Positions 35,176 through 44,690 of a DNA stretch of 64,000 nucleotides are shown here, one piece after another. The position numbers and the translations under genes are program-made. The notes below the pieces were generated by a model. That model saw only the letters and a program-made list of their open reading frames with translations. It did no database searches and was not told where the DNA came from. This stretch comes from an uncultured Prochlorococcus sp. (GTDB lineage Bacteria; Cyanobacteriota; Cyanobacteriia; PCC-6307; Cyanobiaceae). The stretch spans positions 1-64,000 of the forward strand of contig CACGVZ010000004.1 of the NCBI GenBank assembly GCA_902576415.1, in the 5' to 3' direction. The stretch's first letter is position 1. Each line of letters starts with the position of its first letter.

Positions 35176-37632
35176 GTGACTATTAGCGAGAATAATAATA
35201 AATTAATTAAAGATTGGATAAGACCTCTTCAAAAATCTCTTACTATTGAAACTGAAAATAAATTTATTAATACCTTAGGAAGAGAAAAATATTTTAATGA
35301 TTATTTGCATGAATCATTAAAAAAACTAGATAATCTAAATCTCTCAGAGGAATATTTAAGGATATTTTATGAATTTTCTGAAAAATATAATGAATATAAT
35401 AAATTAGATGAAAATCAAAGAAAAAGGTTAATTATAGATACAAGAAAAAATCTTTATAAACTAGGCAAAACTCTAGAAATAGAAAGTTTTAATAATAGTA
35501 ATAATAATGTTTTTCTGAATAAAGCTGATTCAAGTTTGTCTTTTGATTCAGATATTTCATTAATAAAAAATGTAGGAAAAGTTTATAAAAATAAGCTTAA
35601 TGAATTAGGGATATTTCATATAAAAGACCTAATTAATTATTTCCCGAGAACATATCTAGATTATACGAATAGAGTCAAGATAATAAATTTAAAACCAGAG
35701 AATTTATACACGTGCATCGCAAACGTTAAAAGATTTTATATTCATAAGAGTAAAAAAAATAGTAATTTATCAATAATGAATATTGTAGTTTCTGATGAAA
35801 CGTCTTCAATAAAGGTTACAAAATTTTTTTTAGGAAGAAGATTTAGATCTTACTCCTTCTTCTCATCTCAAAAATCTTTGTATATTCCTGGAACCAAATT
35901 AGCAATCTCCGGTAAGGTTAAATTGACAGAGTATGGCAAAACTTTTGTAGATCCGCAGATTGAAATTCTTAAGGATAACAATGATAATTTTAATTTCTCA
36001 GGCAAAATATTACCCTTGTATTCATTAGGTGAAGCTTTATCAAATATGAGTTTTATCAAACTTATGAAAAAGGTACTAATTTATGCAAAGCAATATCCAG
36101 AAATTTTAAATAAAAAGCAACTTGATTCATTATCTTTATTATCAAAAGGAGAGTCGTTGATTAATATTCATTTCCCACCAACTCAACAGGCACTTATTGA
36201 GTCAAAAAAACGTTTGGTTTTTGATGAGTTATTCTTACTTCAAATAAAGTTCCTACTTAGAAAAAAAAAGAATAATAAAAATGTAACTTCCCAACAATTA
36301 CCTCAAAAGAAATCTTTATTAAAAGAATTTTTAAATACTTTTCCTTTTAAATTAACAAAATCTCAAGAAAATGTTTTAAATGAAATTAAGAAAGATTTAT
36401 CTAATCCCGTACCAATGTCTAGATTGCTTCAGGGAGATGTGGGAAGCGGTAAAACTATAATTGCAATAGCGTCTCTTTTACTTGTCATTGAAAAAAGCCA
36501 GCAAGGTGCATTTATGGTCCCAACTGAGGTATTAGCAGAACAGCATTATAAAAATTTATTAAAATATTTAAATCCCCTTCTGGTTTCTGTTGAACTACTT
36601 ACTGGGAATACTCCTCAAAAAAAGAGAAAAGAAATTTTCACTAATTTGAACAATGGATTAATTGATATCCTCGTAGGTACTCATGCTTTATTTGAGGATA
36701 AAGTCATCTTTAATGCATTAGGCATGGTTGTAATTGATGAACAACATAGATTTGGAGTTACTCAAAGAAATAGATTACTAAATAAAGGAGAAAATACTAA
36801 CTTGTTATCAATGACAGCAACACCAATTCCAAGAACTCTTGCGCTTTCTATTTATGGTGATTTAGATGTGAGTCAAATTACAGAACTCCCTCCTGGGAGA
36901 GTTCCCATAACAACAAAAATAATTTCAGAAGATGATTTAACTAACCTGTTTAAGATTGTTGAAGATGAGATCAATAAGGGAAAGCAAGCTTATGTGATTT
37001 TGCCACTTATAGAAGATTCAGAAAAAATGAATTTAAGCTCCGCAAAGAAAACATTCAAACATTTATCAGAAGAGGTCTTTTTTAATAAAAAAGTTGGATT
37101 ATTGCATGGTAAATTAAGTTCACAAGAAAAGAATGAAGTAATAAATTCTTTTTTAAAGAATGAAATTAATATATTGGTTTCAACCACAGTAATTGAGGTT
37201 GGCATTGATGTGCCTAACGCCTCAATTATGATTATTTATAATTCGGACAGATTTGGATTATCCCAGCTACATCAGTTAAGGGGGAGAGTTGGTAGAGGAT
37301 CAACAAAATCTTTTTGTTATTTGGTAACCCCCGATAAAAATGGATTAGAAAATAAACGACTATGTGTTTTGCAAAAATCTAATGATGGCTTTTATATTGC
37401 TGAAAAAGACTTGGAGCTTAGAGGACCAGGCCAGATTTTAGGATATAGACAATCCGGATTGCCTGATTTTGTGCTGGACAATTTACCTAATAATAAATTT
37501 CTTATTGATAAGGCTCGTGAAGAGGCTATTAAGATTGTTAGTGATGATCCTGATTTAAAAGAAAATATTGTTTTAAGGAATATACTTATTGATAATTCTG
37601 ATAATAAATTCATTCATGATTTCTTAAATTGA
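35176..37632 (+). CDS. recG: ATP-dependent DNA helicase RecG
   Basis: This monomeric helicase remodels stalled forks and Holliday junctions. The 818 residues begin with a 130-residue helical extension common in cyanobacterial RecG. The wedge/OB domain follows (GIFHIKDLINYFPRTYLDY). The motor has motif I QGDVGSGKT, motif II DEQHRFG, motif III TATPIPRTLAL and motif VI QLRGRVGRG. A TRG-like KDLELRGPGQILGYRQSG closes the catalytic part. The start is GTG at 35176. Confidence 0.95.
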   Translation: MTISENNNKLIKDWIRPLQKSLTIETENKFINTLGREKYFNDYLHESLKKLDNLNLSEEYLRIFYEFSEKYNEYNKLDENQRKRLIIDTRKNLYKLGKTLEIESFNNSNNNVFLNKADSSLSFDSDISLIKNVGKVYKNKLNELGIFHIKDLINYFPRTYLDYTNRVKIINLKPENLYTCIANVKRFYIHKSKKNSNLSIMNIVVSDETSSIKVTKFFLGRRFRSYSFFSSQKSLYIPGTKLAISGKVKLTEYGKTFVDPQIEILKDNNDNFNFSGKILPLYSLGEALSNMSFIKLMKKVLIYAKQYPEILNKKQLDSLSLLSKGESLINIHFPPTQQALIESKKRLVFDELFLLQIKFLLRKKKNNKNVTSQQLPQKKSLLKEFLNTFPFKLTKSQENVLNEIKKDLSNPVPMSRLLQGDVGSGKTIIAIASLLLVIEKSQQGAFMVPTEVLAEQHYKNLLKYLNPLLVSVELLTGNTPQKKRKEIFTNLNNGLIDILVGTHALFEDKVIFNALGMVVIDEQHRFGVTQRNRLLNKGENTNLLSMTATPIPRTLALSIYGDLDVSQITELPPGRVPITTKIISEDDLTNLFKIVEDEINKGKQAYVILPLIEDSEKMNLSSAKKTFKHLSEEVFFNKKVGLLHGKLSSQEKNEVINSFLKNEINILVSTTVIEVGIDVPNASIMIIYNSDRFGLSQLHQLRGRVGRGSTKSFCYLVTPDKNGLENKRLCVLQKSNDGFYIAEKDLELRGPGQILGYRQSGLPDFVLDNLPNNKFLIDKAREEAIKIVSDDPDLKENIVLRNILIDNSDNKFIHDFLN

Positions 37633-37689
37633 AATCTATCATTGTAATTTTTGATATATATGTCACTATAAATCAATTGCAAATTTCTA

Positions 37690-38373
37690 TTGAAAATTTG
37701 GAATAAAATACCAATTAAAGATAATGGAGATAAATTAATAGCTATACCTAGCTGCCTAAAGTTTTTAGATCCCCACCCTTACTTTCATTTAGGAGCACCT
37801 TACAAAGATAAAACTTCTATTTGGAAATTAAGAGAGGAGGTTGTAAATAGATTAGTAAAAGTAAATGATTATTTGATATCAAAGAGTAGTTTTAACCTTT
37901 TAATTTATGACAGTTGGCGACCTTTAGAAGTCCAGGAATTTATGTTTAAAAGAGCATTTTTATTAGAGTGTGAAAAATCTGATATTGATATCTCTTTTGA
38001 AAATAGAAAATCTTATCCTTCCATTTTAAAAAAAGTTGAAAAATTTTGGGCATATCCTTCTCATGACACGAGGTGTCCTCCCCCTCATTCAACTGGTGGT
38101 GCATTGGATGTTTGTTTGTCAGATAAAGACGGAAATCTTGTTAAAATGGGAAGCATGGTTGATCAAATGGACGAGACCTCAAATCCTTATTTTTATGCAA
38201 ACATGAAGAATGAAGGAGCAATTATTTGGAATAGTAGAAGAAATTTATTAAGGGAAATTATGACTAAATTCGGATTTGCTCAACATCCTAATGAATGGTG
38301 GCATTTTAGTTATGGTGATCAATTATGGGCTTGGAAAAATAAAAAAGCAAATGCCCTATATGGAAAAATTTAA
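37690..38373 (+). CDS. D-alanyl-D-alanine dipeptidase (VanX/DdpX-like, M15D)
   Basis: This 227-residue zinc peptidase has YDSWRPLEVQ, then HSTGGALDVCLSD (H and D zinc ligands) and NEWWHFSYGDQ (general base Glu and last His ligand). This is the full M15D motif set. The start is TTG 37690, and no signal peptide is seen, so the enzyme is cytosolic. It probably recycles D-Ala-D-Ala from peptidoglycan. A vancomycin-resistance role is unlikely without vanH/vanA. Confidence 0.85.
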   Translation: MKIWNKIPIKDNGDKLIAIPSCLKFLDPHPYFHLGAPYKDKTSIWKLREEVVNRLVKVNDYLISKSSFNLLIYDSWRPLEVQEFMFKRAFLLECEKSDIDISFENRKSYPSILKKVEKFWAYPSHDTRCPPPHSTGGALDVCLSDKDGNLVKMGSMVDQMDETSNPYFYANMKNEGAIIWNSRRNLLREIMTKFGFAQHPNEWWHFSYGDQLWAWKNKKANALYGKI

Positions 38374-38376
38374 AAT

Positions 38377-40164
38377 CTATTGATTTTCATTTAGTAAATT
38401 TAATATAGAATTTTGATCTTGAGTATTTATAAAATCACCGAAATCCAAATCCAGATTACTCTTCCAATTATCAAATAATGGTTGAAGAGTTTTTTCTAAA
38501 TCGTTAAGTTCCATTCTTTGTAAAAAAGGTTTAGCAAGCCTTTGTAGATTTTTACTTCCCCCCAACCATAATTGATATTTGTTTTGACCACTTCCAACAA
38601 GTGCTAATTCGGCCATATAAGGCCTGGTACATCCATTCGGACATCCTGTCATTCTGAATAATATTGTTTTTTGTATTTTTAGATCTAATAGTAAATTTTC
38701 AATCCTTTTTAGTACATCAGGTAATATCCTTTCAGCTTCAGTCATTGCAAGACCACAAAGTGGTAAAGCAGGACAAGCTAAAGCGTGTCTTTGTATTTCA
38801 TTAATGTTTTCTAAATTTTCATATCCAATTTTTGATAGAGATTTTTGAATTTCACCTTTGTTTTTATTGGGAATATTACAAAGTAAAATATCTTGATTAG
38901 GTGTGAGTCTTAAATCTAAATTATATTTTTTAACAATACTTGTGATGGTATTCTTCTTCTCTCCAGATAATCTTCCTGATAATAATGGTAAACCTACGAA
39001 ATGGGAGGTTTTATCTTGTTTATGCCAACCTAGGTAATCAATAAGAACCTTATCAGGTTCTTTTCTAATTTTTTTAATTTCTTTTTTGAAATACTTATCA
39101 AAAAGTATCTTTTTGAACCATTTAATACCTTTTCTATGAAGAAGATATTTCATTCTCGAATTTTTTCTTGATTTCCTATCACCATAATCTCTTTGAATAG
39201 CCACAATGCTTTGTATTAATTCATAAATATCAGGTTCTTCAACATATCCAAGTGGATCTGCAATTCTGGCAAAGGTCTCCTCATTATTATGTGTGCGACC
39301 CATACCACCTCCAACATAGAAGTTGCATCCTTCTAAGTTTCCATCTTTAGAAGTAAAGGCAACTATTCCTATGTCATTGGTAAGAAGATCAACAGAATTG
39401 TCACCAGGAACTGTCACGGCACATTTGAATTTTCTCGGTAAATAAGTTGAACCATAAAGAGGTTCTTCTTTTATTCCACTAAAAACATTATCTTTGAATT
39501 GGAGCTTCCTGATTGCTTCAATATCTTTATCAGGCTTTATAGTGTACTCTAAATCTCCATCAGCCCAAAGCTCTAAAAAAGTGCCTTGGCCAGCCATTGG
39601 GGTGAGAAGATCTGCAACTTTTTTTGCCAATGCTCTTGCAATATTATAGTCTGGCGAATCAAATGGAGCCGCAGGGGCCATAACATTTCTATTAATGTCT
39701 CCACATGCAGCTAATGTGGACCCCATTGAATTTACTATTGTTTGAATTACTTCCTTTAGGTTCTCCTTTCTGATTCCATGCATTTGAAAGGCTTGTCTTG
39801 TCGTGGCCCTAAGTGTTCCATTACCTAGTTTGTCAGATAATTCATCTAATGCTAAAAATAATTTCCCAGGGACTTCACCTCCCGGATTTCTTAACCTAAG
39901 CATCATTTGCCAATCTTTACTTTTGCCCGGCCTTCTATTTTCCCGGTTATCTTGTTGATAACTACCATGAAATTTTAATAACTGAACTGCATCATTAGTA
40001 AAATGATCACTTTCATTGACTAATTCTGTAGCAAGTGGTTCCTTAAGAAATTGGCTACTTTTTTTAAAATTTTCAAATTTAGAGACTTCTTGTCCATTTG
40101 CTAAACAAACAGTCTCATCCTTTGCAGAATCTTTTTTCTTTTTTACTTTCTCAACCTTGATCAA
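38377..40164 (-). CDS. sir: Ferredoxin-dependent sulfite reductase
   Basis: This siroheme/[4Fe-4S] enzyme reduces sulfite to sulfide for cysteine synthesis. The four iron-sulfur cysteines are seen as CPALPLC and GCPNGC in the C-terminal third. The sulfite reductase-type repeats RNPGGEVPGK, TLRATTRQAFQMHG and CGDINRNVMAP are all present, which favours Sir over the related NirA. At 595 residues the length is normal, with a charged N-terminal extension. It is convergent with the dipeptidase gene by 3 bases and divergent from glyS. Confidence 0.93.
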   Translation of the reverse strand: MIKVEKVKKKKDSAKDETVCLANGQEVSKFENFKKSSQFLKEPLATELVNESDHFTNDAVQLLKFHGSYQQDNRENRRPGKSKDWQMMLRLRNPGGEVPGKLFLALDELSDKLGNGTLRATTRQAFQMHGIRKENLKEVIQTIVNSMGSTLAACGDINRNVMAPAAPFDSPDYNIARALAKKVADLLTPMAGQGTFLELWADGDLEYTIKPDKDIEAIRKLQFKDNVFSGIKEEPLYGSTYLPRKFKCAVTVPGDNSVDLLTNDIGIVAFTSKDGNLEGCNFYVGGGMGRTHNNEETFARIADPLGYVEEPDIYELIQSIVAIQRDYGDRKSRKNSRMKYLLHRKGIKWFKKILFDKYFKKEIKKIRKEPDKVLIDYLGWHKQDKTSHFVGLPLLSGRLSGEKKNTITSIVKKYNLDLRLTPNQDILLCNIPNKNKGEIQKSLSKIGYENLENINEIQRHALACPALPLCGLAMTEAERILPDVLKRIENLLLDLKIQKTILFRMTGCPNGCTRPYMAELALVGSGQNKYQLWLGGSKNLQRLAKPFLQRMELNDLEKTLQPLFDNWKSNLDLDFGDFINTQDQNSILNLLNENQ

Positions 40165-40251
40165 AGGACCAAAACATATCTCTTTTTATACATTAGCGAA
40201 AAGCTTATTTAACTGGTAGTAAATTATAGTAAGTGAAGTCATATTTTTTTC

Positions 40252-42414
40252 TTGTCTAAATATTTACTTGAGATAGGAACAGAAGAGTTGCCCGCAAAAT
40301 TTTCTCATTCTGTTCTAGAGCAATTTAAATCTCTAATAGAATTTGAATTGGATAAAAAGTTAATCAAATTCGAACAAATAGTTGTCACCTCAACACCAAG
40401 GAGGATAATTCTACTTCTCGAAGGTTTAGTTGATTATGCAGAAGATAAGATAATAGAGAGAAAAGGGCCTAAAGCAAATTTAGCTTTTTTAGATGGATTT
40501 CCTACTAATGCTGCTTTAGGATTTGCTAATAGCTTAGATATAGATGTAGGTGAGCTAGAAATAAAAAACACGGAAAAGGGTGATTTTGTATTCGGAAAGA
40601 AAATTGAGAAAGGACTATCAACAAAAATTTCTTTGTCTTCGATTGTCCCAAAATTAGTAAAGAGTCTTCAAGGCCCTCGATTTATGAAATGGGGGGGTGG
40701 GAACATAAAATTTTCAAGACCTATTAGGTGGATTGCCTCTATTTATAATGATGAAATTCTTGATTTTGAATTTGATGAATGTGATCCAAAAATCAAAATA
40801 AGTAATAAAACAAAAAGTCATAGGTTAATCAATGAAGTTTTAGAAGTTCAGAATCCTGATGATTTTTTTGAATTATTGAAACGAAATAGAGTAATAGCTA
40901 TTCGAAAAGAAAGAAAAGAAAAAATTGAAAGTTTAATAAATCGGGCATCTAAATCTTTAAATCTGAAACCTGACCTTTCAGAAGGATTACTAAATGAACT
41001 AACTGATTTAGTTGAATGGCCAGACTTAATTATTGGTAAATTTAGTAATGAATTTCTTGACCTTCCGGTTGAAGTTCTCTCAACAGTCATGAAAATTCAT
41101 CAGAGATACGTTCCTCTTTTATTTAAAAACGAAAGTTTTTCTAAACTAGATTTAAGCTCTGAAAAAAATATTAGTACAACTTTCTGCGTTATTTCAAATG
41201 GTCTTGAAGAATCAAATAATAATATTGCCAAAGGTAATGAGAAAGTATTAAGGGCAAGGTTTTCAGATGCAAAGTTTTTTGTAGAAAGTGACAAAAAAGT
41301 TGCTTCAATCGAAAGAAATGAAAAGCTGAAATCAGTTTCATATTTAAAAGGACTTGGAAATATATTTCAGAGGGTAGAAAGGATAGAGGAAGTTACTAAA
41401 AAAATTCTTAAATTTTTAAATGATAAGTCTTTAGAAGAAAAAAAAATAATAGAAGCTGCTAAATACTGTAAAAACGACTTATGTAGCGAAATTGTTTTCG
41501 AATTCCCTGAGCTGCAAGGAATAATGGGTGGTAAATATCTTAAATATGAGGGATTTAGTGATGATGTTTGCATGGCTGTCGCTGAACATTATTTACCTTC
41601 TTTTTATAAAGATGCTTTGCCCTCCACAAAATATGGTGCAATAGTTTCCATAGCAGATAAGGTCGAAACTTTAATAAGTATATTTATTTCTGGTAAACGT
41701 CCTAGTGGATCATCTGATCCTTATGCTTTAAGAAGAAATTTAAATGGAGTGATTAAAATAATTTGGGATTATGAACTTGATTTACCTTTAGATAAATTAT
41801 TTAACGAACTTATTGATTTTTGGAAAATCGTATTTCCGAATTTAAAATTCTCAAAAGAAACAGTATTTAATGATTTAAATGAATTTTTAGTTCAAAGAAT
41901 TGTTAGTCATCTAGAAGAAATATCACTAAGGAAAGAATTAATAAAGGCCGTTTGCTCTTCTGATGAATTGTCTCAAAAAAGAGTATTGAATATTGTTGAT
42001 CTTAAAAATAGGATTAAATCTATTATCGATTTTATCGAAAAGGATAATTTTGATGAAATCCAGAAGGTAATAACTAGGGTAAGCAAATTAGCAAATAAAA
42101 GTGATATTTCAAGAGACGTTCTCTCAACAAGTAATTATGTAAACACAAAACTTTTTGAAAAAGATTGTGAATTCAAAGTTTTTGAATTTATTGGAGAATT
42201 AGAAAAACTTTTTTCAGAAGGTTATTGCAATTATTTGGAACTTCTAAATTTGTTTGAGATTAATGTAAACACTATCGAGGATTTATTTGATAATGAAAAG
42301 GGAGTTCTAATAATGTCAGAGGATTTAAAAATAAGAAATAATAGACTTAATTTGTTGAGCTTAATTAGAAATTATTCTCTTAAGATTGCCGACTTTACAC
42401 TTTTGAACTCTTAA
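40252..42414 (+). CDS. glyS: Glycyl-tRNA synthetase beta subunit
   Basis: This is the beta chain of the alpha2-beta2 bacterial glycyl-tRNA synthetase, 720 residues. It opens YLLEIGTEELPAKF and contains KGLPFMKWGGG-like QGPRFMKWGGGN, DLVEWPDLIIGKF and PSGSSDPYALRR, all diagnostic. The C-terminal part is the HD/anticodon-binding region. The start is TTG. The alpha subunit gene is not in the window. Its last 20 bases overlap the convergent chlP gene. Confidence 0.95.
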   Translation: MSKYLLEIGTEELPAKFSHSVLEQFKSLIEFELDKKLIKFEQIVVTSTPRRIILLLEGLVDYAEDKIIERKGPKANLAFLDGFPTNAALGFANSLDIDVGELEIKNTEKGDFVFGKKIEKGLSTKISLSSIVPKLVKSLQGPRFMKWGGGNIKFSRPIRWIASIYNDEILDFEFDECDPKIKISNKTKSHRLINEVLEVQNPDDFFELLKRNRVIAIRKERKEKIESLINRASKSLNLKPDLSEGLLNELTDLVEWPDLIIGKFSNEFLDLPVEVLSTVMKIHQRYVPLLFKNESFSKLDLSSEKNISTTFCVISNGLEESNNNIAKGNEKVLRARFSDAKFFVESDKKVASIERNEKLKSVSYLKGLGNIFQRVERIEEVTKKILKFLNDKSLEEKKIIEAAKYCKNDLCSEIVFEFPELQGIMGGKYLKYEGFSDDVCMAVAEHYLPSFYKDALPSTKYGAIVSIADKVETLISIFISGKRPSGSSDPYALRRNLNGVIKIIWDYELDLPLDKLFNELIDFWKIVFPNLKFSKETVFNDLNEFLVQRIVSHLEEISLRKELIKAVCSSDELSQKRVLNIVDLKNRIKSIIDFIEKDNFDEIQKVITRVSKLANKSDISRDVLSTSNYVNTKLFEKDCEFKVFEFIGELEKLFSEGYCNYLELLNLFEINVNTIEDLFDNEKGVLIMSEDLKIRNNRLNLLSLIRNYSLKIADFTLLNS

Positions 42415-43735
42415 CTTTAATTCCTCCCTTTATTGAATAATTTTCTAGCATTTTTTCTACCTCTTTATTTTCCCTAACAGCACTATCAACGGGTTTATAT
42501 TTTAGAGGCGCTAAGGCTTTCCCTCTTAAAATCGAACCAAGTGTAAGCATCGTAATTTTAAGTTGCTGTAATGGTTTCATAGAGACAACTCTTTTGTATA
42601 AGTAACTATCAAAAGTAAGTCTTTGAACATCCATGTCATCACACATCTCAACAAAGGCTTCTCTAGCAGAATCATTTCTGTAGAAGATATTTTGAAGGAT
42701 TTCTAGCACCTTATAAGTAGTGCCATATTTTTTATCCCATTTTTTAAGATAGTTTTTTAAATCTTTTTCTGATGGAATTACTTGACCATTTTTTGATGCT
42801 TCAACAATTTCTTCAGCACACATTCTTCCGCTTTTTGCAGCAAAATAAATACCTTCTCCAGAACTTTTTGTAACATAACCAGCTGCATCACCAACCAATG
42901 CCATTCTCCCAACAACCCTTCTAGGTCTTGGATGCTCTGGAATAGGGTGAGCTTCTACCTTTATTACTTCACCATTAACAAGTCTTTTCTTAGCCCTATT
43001 TCTTACACCCTCTTGAAGTCCTTTAATTAATGACTGATTCTTTTGCATGGTTCCTGTGCCCACAGCAACATGATCATATTTAGGAAATACCCACCCATAA
43101 AAATCAGGAGAGACATCAGTTCCAACATACATTTCAGCAAGATCTTCGTAGTAACTCATTTCTTCTTTAGGCAATTTAATTCTTTCCTGAAATGCTATAG
43201 CAACTTTGTAATCACCTGCATCCATTGCTTTTGCGACTCTGCTATTGGCTCCATCAGCTCCGATCAAAAGGTCAACAGTAAGCTCTTTTAGTTCCCCTTT
43301 TTTATCTCCATTCGTAAAATCTGAATAGGAAAGCTTATATGGCCCTTGATTATTATCGCCAGTATCAATAGAAGTAACTAATCCATTTATTAATGTAGCA
43401 CCAAGATCTGATGCTCTGTTGCGCATAAAGGCATCCATAACTTCTCTTCTACACATCCCAATAAACTCATTATCACTTTTCCCATAAACTCTATCTAAAC
43501 TTATATCTACTTCTCTATTTGATGGAGATATCATTCTCATATGCCTTACTTTTCTATCAATAATTGACTCAGGTAAATCAAATTCTTCGACCATGCAAAG
43601 TGGAATTGCTCCTCCACAAGGTTTCGCATTATCTAATTTTCTCTCGAAGAGCCAAGTTTTTATTCCAGCTTTAGCAAGTATTTCTGCCGCACATGAACCA
43701 CTTGGACCTCCACCAATAACAGCTACCCTCAACAT
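42395..43735 (-). CDS. chlP: Geranylgeranyl reductase ChlP
   Basis: This FAD-dependent reductase saturates geranylgeranyl groups to phytyl for chlorophyll and tocopherol. The 446 residues start with the dinucleotide motif VIGGGPSGSCAAEILAKAG. KPCGGAIPLCMVEEF, the DLLIGADGANS motif and VGDAAGYVTKSSGEGIYFA follow. The length and motifs match photosynthetic ChlP. In Prochlorococcus it would act on divinyl chlorophylls in the thylakoid membrane. It shares 20 bases of 3' end with glyS. Confidence 0.95.
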   Translation of the reverse strand: MLRVAVIGGGPSGSCAAEILAKAGIKTWLFERKLDNAKPCGGAIPLCMVEEFDLPESIIDRKVRHMRMISPSNREVDISLDRVYGKSDNEFIGMCRREVMDAFMRNRASDLGATLINGLVTSIDTGDNNQGPYKLSYSDFTNGDKKGELKELTVDLLIGADGANSRVAKAMDAGDYKVAIAFQERIKLPKEEMSYYEDLAEMYVGTDVSPDFYGWVFPKYDHVAVGTGTMQKNQSLIKGLQEGVRNRAKKRLVNGEVIKVEAHPIPEHPRPRRVVGRMALVGDAAGYVTKSSGEGIYFAAKSGRMCAEEIVEASKNGQVIPSEKDLKNYLKKWDKKYGTTYKVLEILQNIFYRNDSAREAFVEMCDDMDVQRLTFDSYLYKRVVSMKPLQQLKITMLTLGSILRGKALAPLKYKPVDSAVRENKEVEKMLENYSIKGGIKVKSSKV

Positions 43736-43848
43736 ATGAAAAAAAATAATACTGTATATAAAAACTACATCTTTTTTGCATATAAAAGTGCATTTCTTAA
43801 AATAATAGTTAATATCGAAATATCTTTATCCAAATTCACTTCTAAATA

Positions 43849-44562
43849 TTGGAACTAAACAAAGATATCGATCAATTTGATATACCATTTGCCAAAAGAA
43901 CTTACCTAAATAATCCAAATTCAACATTTTTAAAAAAACTATTAATATTTTCTCCATTTCTTTTTCTTATCTTTTCTGTCGCTGCATTGCGATTAATTAA
44001 AAATATAGAAATTGGATCTCTTGATAATCTCAATTTTCAGGCTCAGATAAATCACGACCATAGAATTTTAGGTCATTTGCCCTATGCGGAAATTTCTAAG
44101 GAGAAACTAGTTTTAATTGAGCCTAATATTGAAGTTCATATGGATATGCGCGATTCTCTACTAAGCATGAGAGAAGAAGCCAAAAAGGATGGGATATATT
44201 TAGTCTTCTTGAGTGGTTATAGATCAATAAATTTGCAAAACGATATCTTTTATTCTTTAAAGTCTATTAGAAATCAAGAAGCGGCAGAAAGAGCTAGAGT
44301 TTCAGCCCCTCCAGGTTATTCCGAACATAGTACAGGATTCGCAATCGACATCGGTGATGCTACTCAAAGAGTGACAGACTTTGAAACCGACTTCGAAAAT
44401 ACTGACGCCTTTAGATGGTTAATAAAAAATGCAGCTAAGTTTCACTTTAAGTTATCGTTCAACAAAGATAATAAATATATAGATTACGAACCCTGGCATT
44501 GGAGATATGAGGGGTCAATTGAAGCATTAAAAGTTTTTGAAAGCTCAAATAGAAAATTATAA
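43849..44562 (+). CDS. D-alanyl-D-alanine carboxypeptidase (VanY-like, M15B), membrane anchored
   Basis: This 237-residue protein has one transmembrane helix near residues 29-48 (KLLIFSPFLFLIFSVAALRL) after a cytoplasmic tail, with the catalytic domain outside. LSGYRSINLQ, SEHSTGFAIDIGD and the terminal EPWHWRYEG supply the His, Asp and His zinc ligands and the Glu base of the M15B family. It would trim the terminal D-Ala of peptidoglycan stem peptides. The start is TTG 43849. Confidence 0.87.
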   Translation: MELNKDIDQFDIPFAKRTYLNNPNSTFLKKLLIFSPFLFLIFSVAALRLIKNIEIGSLDNLNFQAQINHDHRILGHLPYAEISKEKLVLIEPNIEVHMDMRDSLLSMREEAKKDGIYLVFLSGYRSINLQNDIFYSLKSIRNQEAAERARVSAPPGYSEHSTGFAIDIGDATQRVTDFETDFENTDAFRWLIKNAAKFHFKLSFNKDNKYIDYEPWHWRYEGSIEALKVFESSNRKL

Positions 44563-44690
44563 ATCTAATTGATTAATTTAATTATTCAATAAATTATATT
44601 TTTCAAAGTCTTAAAGAGAAAATTCTCATAATAAGCATACTTTGAGTTAGCCTTAATAAAGTCAATCTAATATTTATATAAATTCTATAA

